The translations under genes and the position numbers were made by a program. From NCBI GenBank assembly GCA_950295325.1, contig OX485806.1:54991169-55055168 (forward strand): DNA of 64,000 nucleotides, given 5' to 3'. The notes under the pieces are model-generated. The model ran no database searches. It was given only the letters and a program-made list of their open reading frames with translations, and had not been told where the DNA came from. Within the stretch, counting starts at the first letter, position 1, and each line of letters opens with the position of its first letter. Source of the DNA: Polytrichum commune (lineage: Eukaryota; Streptophyta; Polytrichopsida; Polytrichales; Polytrichaceae). This document shows positions 1 through 9,661 of the stretch, in pieces.

Positions 1-563
1 ACCCACTTTAAACCCCCCTTAATCAGAAGCCTATCAATCCTACAACCTGAAACAAGACTGATAACAAACTGAAAGGCAAAAAAATGATGCTCGGGCCCGA
101 ATGTACATAATGAAGGCTTCAAGCTTGATGAAACAACTTAGAATTAAAACCAAAAGCACCCACTTTAAACCCCCCCCTTAATCAGAAGCCTATCAATCCT
201 ACAACCTGAAACAAGACTGATATCAAACTGAAAGGCAAAAAAATGATGTTCGGGCCCGAATGTACATAATGAAGGCTTCAAGCTTGATGAAAGAACTTAG
301 AAATAAAACCAAAAGCACTCACACTAACCCCCCCCCTAATCAGAAGCCTATCAATCCTACAACCTGAAACAAGAATGATATCAAACTGAAAGGCAAAAAA
401 ATGATGCTCGGGCCCGAATGTACATAATGAAGGCTTCAAGCTTGATGAAAGAACTTAGAAATAAAACCAAAAGCACCCACTTTAAACCCCCCCTTTAATT
501 AGAAGCCTGTCAATCATACAACCTGAAACAAGACTTATATCAAACTGAAAGTCAAACAATTGA
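1..563. repeat. Tandem repeat, about 159-bp unit, 3.5 copies
   Basis: The landmark AGAAGCCT recurs at 25, 184, 342 and 501, a period of 158-159 bp. Each unit holds a C-run after ACTTTAAA or a similar word, then CGGGCCCGAATGTACATAA and GGCTTCAAGCTTGATGAA. Units differ by single substitutions and C-run length. The array enters from the left edge, so its full size is unknown. The unit is near nucleosome length, as in many plant satellites, but four copies do not show a large array. No coding content is seen. Confidence 0.9.
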
Positions 564-813
564 TGGTCCCCCCCAAACTCACATGTTCCAACATAGTTTA
601 GACGTTAGAGAATCCCCACAACCGACTCTGCCGGCGCAACCTCCTCTGCGTCCTTAATCCGCGTTTCAGACAAGAGTCAAAATTGGCAGGTTGAAGCCAA
701 GATCCTACTCTATTTGTTTACAGAGAGAAATACTCTATCAACCTAACTTGAAAGAGACAGACATCGAGCCTGCCACACAAACGGCAAGCGGCAACCAAGC
801 GTTCATAGCAACG

Positions 814-848
<35 letters not shown>

Positions 849-888
849 CGAGCAGAATTCACCAAGTGTTGGATTGTTCCCCACCAAT

Positions 889-919
<31 letters not shown>

Positions 920-1596
920 TGACAGGTTAGTTTTACCCTACTGATGCACGGTGCCGCAATAATAATTCAACTAAGGTACGAGAGTAACCGTTGATTCACG
1001 TAATTGGTCATTGCGCTTGGTTGAAAAGCCAGTGTCGCGAAGCTACCATGTGTAGGATTATGATTGAATGCCTCTAAGTCAGAATCCATGCTAGAAGCGG
1101 CGTTTTCTACCTCCCCGGTTGTTACCCTACTACCAGTAAGCATCGAGCTCTGTCAGTAAAATGGATATCCACATCCCCGACTAACCCTATCAAACTGTAA
1201 TGTTTGGAGACTGGGTTCGGACCCGAATGCCCCTAAACAAGCTGCAATGTTGAACTCAGCACATACCAAATCAAACCCATAAGCCAAAATTCATCTTTGC
1301 CCTTATACGAGTCTACACCATTCAACCACATTCGAGAAAGACGGCAGATTTTGGTTTATGGTTTGACATCGTACCTCTTCCCCGAATTGATGCTTGTTGT
1401 TGTCCATGCTGGCTTCGCATAAATCAACTACATCGGCGTCCTCATCGAATTCGGCAAGGCTCTGTTCAATAAATATGCCCTGTGCTTAGTAGGTATGCTG
1501 TACTCCACATAAAGTGTTATCATTGAAAGCGAAACCTTAACCTATACCAAAAACCCTCAAATTCAGCAATTGAAACAATCTTTGCAGACCTGCTGC
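564..1596. other. Unassigned region with one weak ORF
   Basis: I see no recognisable gene. An open frame at 691-930 (79 codons) begins with TTG, has no homology I recognise, and ends beside a possible donor (ACAG/GTTAGT, near 925). It could be an exon of a decayed element. The rest is mixed-composition sequence with a faint echo of the upstream repeat near 1210 (GGACCCGAATG). Confidence 0.4.
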
Positions 1597-1793
1597 TCAG
1601 TATGATCCGATGTTGAGGTAGTCGAGGCTGCACCAGGTTGTTCCTTTGTCTGGGTCATGCCCTATTCCAAATGTCAAAGCCAAGTCGAAGTCATATTCCA
1701 GATTCAACAACAAATGTGAGCCGATAATATTGCCCACACGGCAATGGAATATTTTGGGTCTCAAATGTTGTAACTTACTGTCCACAAAGTTAA

Positions 1794-2123
1794 TTATATC
1801 ATTGCACTTAAAGAAATATAATTATGATAGCACATAAACATCACCTCACTTCCCCCTTTGTCAACTTGGTTTTCTTCCTCCGATACAGGAAATAAAACTA
1901 CTGGATCTACCGCTGAAACATCAAATGGTTTTTCCCCTTCAGATCCTCTAGCTGTGGCCCTGGAAGATTTAACTCCTCGCCTACCCATTGTTGTCCGCAA
2001 GTTATACGGCGTTCCAATCCTCTCCCTTGATTCTAACCTTTGCTTTCTCTCAATATGCCTCTGCTTTTCAATGTTCCTCCTAACTTCTTGATCTGCTCTC
2101 GACCTAGTATTCATCTCTATCAT
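1794..2123 (-). CDS. Small hypothetical basic protein, possibly exon 1 of a spliced gene
   Basis: This is a 109-codon minus-strand ORF with two candidate starts (2123 and 2114). Its N-terminal half is strongly basic, rich in Arg, Lys and Glu (RNIEKQRHIERKQRLESRER near residues 16-35), and probably helical or coiled. The C-terminal half is acidic. A TATA-like box (GATATATAAG) lies at 2141-2150, just upstream. A GT donor near 1850 and an AG acceptor near 1780 could splice it to a second minus-strand frame (1597-1785), but this is speculative. I do not recognise a family. It diverges from the ORF at 2493, so both may belong to one transposon or one decayed locus. Confidence 0.35.
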   Translation of the reverse strand: MIEMNTRSRADQEVRRNIEKQRHIERKQRLESRERIGTPYNLRTTMGRRGVKSSRATARGSEGEKPFDVSAVDPVVLFPVSEEENQVDKGGSEVMFMCYHNYISLSAMI

Positions 2124-2492
2124 TATTGATGCAAAGAGATCTTATATATCATTGTCAACTCTGTCATAATTAACATATATTCGCCATTTTGTTCACATTG
2201 GATATAGATAATTAATCTCCTAATTCTTGAATTATCACTCGGCGTTATAACCTATTATACCTAATCAAATCCTGCCATGTCAGATATTTGGTGTTCATAA
2301 ATGATTCACAATTATTCAAGTCCATTCTATTCTTACATGTTACAGGTTGTCCAGCATTTACCTAAATAAATATTGACTATTAATTGATCTACAAGATATC
2401 ATATATACAGGCATTGGTGCCTACATTGGGTGTATATAATACGAGATTGCTTGTACCCATTCCTTCATCTCGTTTCATCATATTATTCTCCA
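2124..2492. promoter_or_regulatory. AT-rich divergent intergenic region with TATA boxes facing both ways
   Basis: A minus-strand TATA-like box lies at 2141-2150 and a plus-strand one (GTATATAAT) at 2432-2440. Each is about 20-55 bp upstream of a start codon of a divergent small ORF. This is compatible with a bidirectional core promoter. No other elements were identified. Confidence 0.35.
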
Positions 2493-2921
2493 ATGGGTAC
2501 TGACTCAAGACTCCCGAGCCTTGCTCCTTTAGGTGCTCCTAGTTCATCACAAATCCACACGACGTCGTCGTTCCCCGGTTTTGCAGACGACAACAACATG
2601 AAGATACCAAACCACCCTGACTGCTCAGTTACTCCAGCGATCGCAGTTCAGAGTCCACATCCCCGGACTCCATCTTTGCAGACGGATGTTGCAACGCTGA
2701 TAGAGGACAAGTCTCCTTTACAGACTCATGCCTATTCTAGAGTAGGGGTTATTAAACCGGGCACTTACTCTAGATCTCTATTAAGGAGTGCCCCACGTCC
2801 TCAAGGTCAGGGACTCGGTTGCGCAGGATGCACTGCAGTTCATAGTTTAGGGATCGACCATTGCCATAAACATGCCCGTGATAAAAATGGCAAAGGGCCC
2901 TATAAGCGTCTTCGTCATTAA
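2493..2921 (+). CDS. Hypothetical 142-aa protein with a Cys/His-rich basic tail
   Basis: The start ATG at 2493 was chosen because it sits about 55 bp downstream of a TATA-like box at 2432; the frame itself is open from 2430. The first 110 residues are rich in Ser, Pro and Thr and look disordered. The end carries GCAGCTAVHSLGIDHCHKHA (C-x2-C, then H, C and H residues) and a Lys/Arg-rich tail, suggesting a small zinc knuckle or nucleic-acid contact. I recognise no family. It lies between a divergent small ORF and the MULE transposase at 3247 and could be an accessory transposon ORF. Confidence 0.35.
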   Translation: MGTDSRLPSLAPLGAPSSSQIHTTSSFPGFADDNNMKIPNHPDCSVTPAIAVQSPHPRTPSLQTDVATLIEDKSPLQTHAYSRVGVIKPGTYSRSLLRSAPRPQGQGLGCAGCTAVHSLGIDHCHKHARDKNGKGPYKRLRH

Positions 2922-3246
2922 TCTCAATTTAGCATTCTAATATTATTACCGAGCTTATATCATGCTCTACACATTATTCTTGGCGGCCGTCATTCTTATG
3001 ACCTTATTTGCCAATATATATTTTATTCATCAATGTTTAGAATGTATGCATGTTATTGGATTATACTATTCGGTTTCTTACCTGTCTCGGACTTACGTCC
3101 AAAATTGGTTTTTCAGCCTTCTTTCAGCTTAATCTGCATGACTAGTTCATATATTGCCAGTTGGCTCTGTAATTGCTCTCCTGGTATATATTGTCGCCAT
3201 TTCAATGGTCATTGTACTTGTTTTGGTCAGAGTTCTGTGGAATACT

Positions 3247-6200
3247 ATGGCCCTGCTTCGTGCTGATCCTCCTTCTGTTCCTGTCCTCTTTCCATTAGGT
3301 GAAAACGGTCATGCTATAGTCACTTCTACAACATTAAGTTTGAGGTTTCAGTATCGTGAGGTCACTGTCTTTGTCGAAGAAGAGGTTTTTGACGATCATA
3401 CTGGTCTGGTTTCACATGCAATTCGTCAGACTAGAGTTGAGAATGACGTTGGTGCGTTCTGGTTGCTGAAGCCTGGAAAATATCGTGTATATGGAGTCTC
3501 AGATTCTATGTTAGAGTGTTCGACTGAACTCCTAACACCTAGGGAGTCGTCCACTGTTAGCGTTGAGATACATGTGCTGTCTAAGGTCAAAATTGAGCCC
3601 GGTCTACAGACAATTTATGAGTTGAGTGATGATTCCGACGGCGATGTTGAAGTCCTAAAATCAGAGAGTCCAGTCCAACCTTCGCTGACTCCAGAAGCAG
3701 TTCGCAAGGAAACAACTCCTCCTGTTAGTCCCTCTCGTCATTTTGGTCAGGCCAAGGTTGTCGCAAGTCCTCCTCTCAGTATCGTTCTTTCATTGATGCG
3801 CCTTGGAGCTCGTAAGCGGTCCAAAAACGTGTTGTCTCGAATTAACTTTGATGCGATCAGACTCCAGCAAGTTGATTACCTTCCCCCTCGTTACGATGGT
3901 GACGTTATCTTTGAATTTCCACCTTTAGGTGACCATGGGCTGAATACAAAGGCCAAACAGCTTCGTGGAATGGATAGAAGGTACGATGGCCATGCTTGGT
4001 CTCGCACGATTACATCCAATATTCAAAATGATCTCAAGCTTTTGTTTCGTACATCTTCTTGTTTGGGCCACCTCCGTTGCGACAATCTTGCTTGTCAGTA
4101 TCTTCAGCGAGACCACAAGACTTTTAGCGTGAATGAAACAGAGTGGGAAGGATTATCTGAGAAATTGTTTGAAGTAGGGTCCAAGCCTCCCGCTGGGTCG
4201 ACAATTGTTTGCAAATCCTGTAATGTCCCTCCCACCTGTGTTGCTCTCTGCACTGCCAAGATCTACTATGTTACTGGAACACCTCACATGACGAGGGCTT
4301 GTGTGCACTTGGGATCTCACGACCATCCTGTCAAGTCTGGTGATCATCGGGACTTCATCGATTTGGCAGACAACTTGATTGGGGATCAAGTCGAACGCAC
4401 CCCCTCCGCCACTCGCTCTGCTATTGTGCTTGAAACTGCAAAGGAAGTTCTGGGCCCACTCCTCCTTGCTAAAGAAGGTGACCCACAAAAGATCTTGGAG
4501 CTGGACGAGCTGCAAGGTATTTTCGATCGGTGTAAGCACCTAACCTCGCCCAACATTCGTAACGCAGTCACCACGTTCAGGACTATGCGTCACTTTGGAG
4601 TCATGGACAGTATTACCAAGTTACGGGGTGCTAGCAATTGGAGGTTCGTGCAGCAGAATAGGTTTCCAGGGCAAGGAGCGGACATGGACAAGGTCTTTGT
4701 GTTCAAGATGTCTGAAGTTGGACCGGGCAGCGGAGTTGACCTGGTCAAACGAATGCAACCCGGTGGTGACTTGGAGAACTCCTGGATAATGTTTGACCAT
4801 GTCAAACGGGTCAGGTCGTGGACGACAATGGCTTGTCATGTGTACGATTCCACATACTGCCGTGTCATGACCATCGCAGTATGCGACATGCAATCTGAAG
4901 ATGTTGCAGCCCAGTCAGTGGTATGGAAGAACCTGAACGCTCTCATGGTTCAACATGGAGTGGACAAAGTTAATTTTAAAGGTTTCATGGCCGACAGTGC
5001 CCAAGCGAACTGGAATGCTGTTCGAATCATATACGGAAGTGGAGATGCGTCTGAGAAGATGGTGGACAGAGAGAGGACTTGTCTTTTCCATTGGACGCAG
5101 TCCTTGGAGAAACATACCAAGGCCGATATCCGTAAAGACCTGCAATACCAACATCGAATACTATGCCATCAATACAAGAATGCGAAATCGATGGCAGAGG
5201 CAGAGACAAAGTTTCTGGCAATTTGGGCATGGTAGATGTCATCCGGTGCAGCAACTGAACAAGCTCTACCCCGACTGGAGCTCTGGCTGGCCTTCTGGCA
5301 TTTCCGTTACCGCCAATGGGGTGGATTTATGGAGTTGGTAAGTCTATACTTCCCATCCCCTTGCCTGTATATTTCACTCTTTATAGTTCAACTACAATGA
5401 TTTCGCCATTAGTCTAATTCAGAGTCTATGGGCATTGCAGAATCTAAGTGAAGCTGAACTAGCGGAAATGCCATCCTGTAACTTGGCTGAATCTATCCAT
5501 AACAAGTGGAAGCAGCAATCCGGCGATCGAGGCAACGATCTTTATGTGGCAACAGTCGATGATTTCGTGCGTGCTTTCATGCAATGCTCAGCATATTCCC
5601 AGTTCTTGAACGGAGACAACCCTGGAACTGGACCGTCGAAGGAGGAATTGAAGCTGAGGCGTGCTCAAAGGTCTGCCGCAAAAACAGGAATATCGAAACC
5701 GCTGCATGAGGCCATTCTGAAGATGCCTGGTGGTGAGGATTGGTGCACAAGGACTCCCCACCTCGAAGGGGAAGAGGTATTTGTTTCTCTGAAGCGTAAA
5801 CCAGACACTGCTTTCGGTGATGAATGTGAATCTCATAGGCCAGACAAAATCAGTGTATCCCGACCACGCGTCCAAACCAGATCTGCCCGACTTAACGATT
5901 CTCCTACTCATGTGACAATTCCAGATTCTCCCACAACTCCCACAACTGCAGATGAAGAGCAGCCGCAATTTCCAACACACGACGCTCTGCAACAGGTGGA
6001 TCGACACCACGTCACCGCGATTGAAGAGACATTATGCAACCCTACCCAGTGGCACATCGCACGGCTGCCTAAGACATCTGCGAAGGCTTGCTTTGCTTTA
6101 CAAACAATTACTAAGAAGAAGTGCGTCGCTCGGATTGTACAAGACAGGAAGAGCACCGCTGCACCTACTTACTCAGGCCTCATGAATAACTTTCGGAAGA

Positions 6201-6897
6201 AGAGATTGGACCCTCAAGACTTTTTTTTCTGCAATAACGACATTGAGAGATGCGTGAAGGGTACAAAAAGGAGATGGGTGGTCTCAGTCCCGAACGTTCC
6301 GGATGTATGGCCTGTTAAGTTGGGGACCAACTTAACCTGCAAAGAGATCCTCGCTTTAGAAAACGCAGGCTTTAGACTGCCCCAGTGGAAGGAGATGACA
6401 CCTTCCAGAATTTTTCAGGACCACCCGTTACCTTTGGACTTAGCAAGCTATACGACACCTGCATATCCGGATGAGTTTCCCACCCGGCGTTCAGGGAAGT
6501 TGATTAGGCGCAACAAGAAGGCCCGTCAACAAAACACGCCAATAATTGTGCCTCAGCCCTATCACTGAAAGCCAAAGTGCACAAATTGTGCATGCTTCCA
6601 GCCCCTGCCTTAGGATGCATCATCTCGTTGGATTCCGGCACGCCCCCAAAGGTTCAGCAATACTACTTGACGATTTCGCAGCTGCCAGCATGCACTTGTC
6701 CTAACTTCAAGGAGATGGCGACTAAAGCAATTGGAAAAAAGGGTCAATGGGCCAACTGCAAGCATTTATACTATTTGTTTACAGTAGTGTGTGGTTTGCA
6801 CTCAGATTCAAACACGTTCATTCATGCAGCTAGTTTTAGCTTCAACGAAGTGAAACGAGTTTTGCAAGCTGGTTTATTGAAGTACCTTGACTCTTAG
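3247..6897 (+). pseudogene. MULE-type transposase with SWIM zinc finger, copy 1 (broken)
   Basis: This is a Mutator-like (MULE) DDE transposase, which would cut and join its element's DNA in the nucleus. Exon 1 (3247-5337, 697 codons) has an acidic Ser/Pro-rich linker, a Cys-rich zone (HLRCDNLACQYL and VCKSC) that may be a GCM/FLYWCH-like zinc fold, then the catalytic core. The core has Asp in VYDSTYC (codon 4846), Asp in FMADSAQANW (4993) and the C-x2-H pair in CLFHW (5080, 5089). Exon 2 starts at 5441 and ends in a SWIM finger, CTC...NCKH, near 6690-6770. I chose ATG 3247 because copy 2 begins at the equivalent place; the frame is open from 3154. Damage: a TAG at 5233-5235 where copy 2 has Trp, and a 1-nt frameshift near 6540-6560 before the SWIM region. 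Terminal inverted repeats were not found. Confidence 0.85.
5338..5440 (+). other. Intron of MULE copy 1
   Basis: The boundaries are TTG/GTAAGT and TTGCAG/AATC, phase 0. Copies 2 and 3 have an intron at the same protein position, after a motif close to QWGGFM-x-L. The shared site supports the splice call and shows that the three copies share a spliced ancestor. Confidence 0.8.
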
Positions 6898-7217
6898 AGT
6901 TTTCTGTTTCTTTAAAGAAACATATGTATGCAAGATTTTATATAATCATAATGTAGTGAGACTAAAAGGGCCACTACAAAATTCCATAAGTGTTAACATT
7001 TTTTCTATTCCCTACTTGGGGAGACTACAATAACGTTAAGTGTTAAGTGTTAACTGATTGGCTACTCCCCTCTTTGTAATTTTTCCCTCTATATCTGTTA
7101 ACTTATTATTATATTATATAATACTATACAATACAATATACTGTAACATAGCACATGTAATATACTGTCACATACTGTAACATACCCCCCATTTAGAAAT
7201 TATTAGGGTTTAAGTTA
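6898..7217. other. AT-rich 3' flank of MULE copy 1
   Basis: No gene is seen. The region holds repeated GTGTTAAC/AGTGTTAA words at 6989-7055 and ATACTGTAACATA words at 7138-7185. It may contain the transcript end of copy 1 and the start of a pogo-like remnant. No clean terminal repeat could be defined. Confidence 0.4.
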
Positions 7218-7487
7218 TTGACTGCAAGTCCCTCCCTCGTCAACTCAGTGCACCCTAGCAGGTTGAGCCAATCTACCAGCGTTCGAATTTTTGAGTGTTA
7301 CAATGATGTGCAGTCTTCTCTTCAAACTTTATGTCATTATCTTGAGCAGAGGTCTACTGATGTTATGCATTTGGTCAAGAAATTAGAAAAGTTTGAGAAA
7401 GAGATTGATCACCTACATGTGAATCAGCTCCAGCAGACCTCTATAGATGCCTTCTTCCATCCTAGAGGAGTGGAAATGGAGGAGTGA
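7218..7487 (+). pseudogene. C-terminal tail of a pogo/Tigger-like transposase (candidate)
   Basis: An 89-codon frame without an ATG start. It has a leucine-rich helical stretch (SSLQTLCHYLEQRS, then KKLEKFEKEIDHL), followed by QLQQTSIDAFF near the end. Pogo/Tigger transposases often end with a helix and a PCNA-binding box of the form Q-x2-[ILM]-x2-[FY][FY], which QTSIDAFF matches. The DDE core is absent, so this is a 3' fragment at most. It could also be a chance ORF or the tail of another family. Confidence 0.4.
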
Positions 7488-9310
7488 AACTCCTCAATTG
7501 TATTTTGGAACTTCATTTGGTATTATAATAATATTTTACTTGTGTTACATTTATACGTGTTATGTTTTGATTTGTTCAACTTTGTATTTCTATAAGTGTT
7601 ACAAATGCTCAATTTAACACCCTACACCATATTTTTCACTGATACAGTAACATTTTTTCCTGTAATTGTCCACGGCCATAGGACCCATAGTTTACTAAGT
7701 TTAGAAAAAAAACTTTACTAAAAATACATTTAGTCTAAAAATATTGTAACCTTACTGCTCTAAATAACATTTTCATCAAAATATCTCGGAAGTTACCGCT
7801 CACCGCTCACCGCTCGCAAAATAGCTTCGTCCAGGACATGTCTTCCGTTTTTATGTCAATTGTATATAAATTGTTGAAGTGCATTTTGTTTATTTTAAAG
7901 CTTAGAAATATATACATATATATTGTATTCTTCCATAAATGCTACCGTAGTTGAACCCTAGTTTCAATTCATTTCTTCAATTGGATAATCTCACTAGAAG
8001 GACAATGCATTTCCTTCAATGGTTATTTTGCATTTTTAAAAATATGAATAACAGTTTAACACAAAAAAATAAGTTTTATTGCCTCCAAATACCCGTGGGG
8101 CGTTTGGTTATGTTTATGGGCTCATGCTGCCAATTTTAATTGCAGCATTGTACTAACTGAAAAAGCTGAATGATTGCCAATCCTTAAAAGTTGCCTAAGT
8201 TCAGAGGGGGCCTTGGCGAGAATAATAATGAAAATTCTTGTTTATACTCCATCTTTAGTCGTTTCTTAAAGAAGCAACCTGTCATAGAATATTTTAATCT
8301 CCTTAACGAGGTAAATTCTCCATTTAAGTACTAAGTTGAAGTCCATATTTATGGTGTAAATATGGTCAAGTGCATCATATAATTTAGCATATAGTTCTAG
8401 CATCAATGTCAAAATTTGTGATGTATGGGAGGGAATTATGAAAATAAGGAGTGAGAATTAACACTCAAAACATCCATTCTTTAGGGTTTTGAGATATAAG
8501 AAGCAATGTCAATAAGGAGGTTAATACAAGAGACTTTATAGTATATTGCATGGGAGAGTCAACAATTTAAATAAGTTTCATTGGAGTGTGTTATTTGAAT
8601 ACATTTTTTCGAGGTGGCACCTATTCATAATTAGTTTGTATAGTCTAGATAATGTATGGATGAAAGTTATGCTCGTACGTGATAATCACCCTTTTCTAGC
8701 CACTTCAAAAGAGCCATGTGTCAAGAGGTTTTGGACTTAAAGTAGACGTGCTTAATTCAGTTGCTTATCTTAATGAACACCTATCTTTGAGTGGTATGTG
8801 GTTAGATGTAGCTACAAAAATAGAAACCCAAACAAATAAAAAAGATCGGACTATATACTCTATAGTATGATCCCCATCCTAGACGCAATACCTAATGAAC
8901 ATATTTGAGGGGACCTACCTACATGACCGATTAACAAGCACAAGAATATTCACTTGTTGGATTGTATAAACTTCCCCATTTAAATTATTGTTTCGAGGAT
9001 GCCAGCCCTAATTACGCCCTTAGCCTTAAACACTAAAACAAATTTGCGAATTAATTAAAACACAATTTCATTTCAACCTTGAACGGTCCTCATTTAAATC
9101 ACCCTTTCATATAAATGATGACGTCAGCCCTAATTTCACTATATATATAATAACAAAAATTTGCAGTAGGACCCCTTCCACGGATTTGGGGTACTCTTTT
9201 CCCTAAAAATATACATTTACAATTTTGTCCGGACCAAATTCAGTGGTAATAGGATCCTTATGTTTCAATAAATTTTTTAAAAGCGAGCGGAGAAATTCAC
9301 GAAAACATGA
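7488..9310. other. AT-rich non-coding stretch
   Basis: No gene is recognised. The word CCGCTCACCGCTC occurs near 7797-7815, a partly inverted AAAAGCGAGCGGAG at 9280-9293, and related words at 31549 and 32323. These may be ends of a decayed DNA element of about 1.5 kb, but I found no target duplication. The short ORFs at 7951 and 8546 look random. Confidence 0.4.
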
Positions 9311-9357
9311 CGCTCACCGCTCTACGCTCTACGCTCTACGCTCTACGCTCTACGCTC
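9311..9357. repeat. Heptamer repeat (ACGCTCT)n
   Basis: After CGCTCACCGCTC, the heptamer CTACGCT repeats about five times without a break. It is likely slippage expansion of the CGCTCACCGCTC word seen elsewhere in the window. Confidence 0.9.
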
Positions 9358-9429
9358 ATGCTGTAACTTTCCCCTCCTCCAGCTTATCCGCAGCGCCTGT
9401 GCAGCTTTCTTGAGATTGTGGCCGTGCTT

Positions 9430-9660
9430 CACCTTCTAACCCTAGCCTCCGTCTATTCTCTCCACTTCCCACCTACCTACAACGCTTCACAATGGAGCAG
9501 GCTTCGCCCTCTCTCTCCCTTCTCCCACTTCCTCTATCCTCTAACATGCATAATGAGGCTCCTTGCCTCTACCTTCGGAGATCCCTCCAACCTCTATTAT
9601 TTTTCCCGGGTTGCCCGGCATCTTTCGGGCCGCCCGAGAGAAAAAACGGGTTAAGACCTT
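9430..9660 (+). repeat. Pyrimidine-rich repeat shared with 55320-55600
   Basis: Both regions hold CTCTCTCTC runs, GGAGATCCCTCCAA or GGGACCCCTCCAA, and TTGCCCGGCATCTTT before GGGCCGCCC and an A-run, then a TGTGAGC terminus. The two copies are in the same orientation. This looks like a dispersed retroelement segment, not a gene. Confidence 0.65.
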
Positions 9661-9661
9661 A

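Noticed and set aside
1-563. CRISPR array
   Set aside because: The repeats are contiguous 159-bp units without spacers, in a eukaryotic context.
3154-3246. Hydrophobic N-terminal extension of MULE copy 1 as a membrane anchor
   Set aside because: Copy 2 starts at the position equivalent to 3247, and a nuclear transposase would not need it; it is upstream read-through of the open frame.
6989-7660. TIRs of a pogo element (AGTGTTAACATTTTTTC and CAGTAACATTTTTTCC)
   Set aside because: The two words are in direct, not inverted, orientation, and no TA duplication could be fixed.
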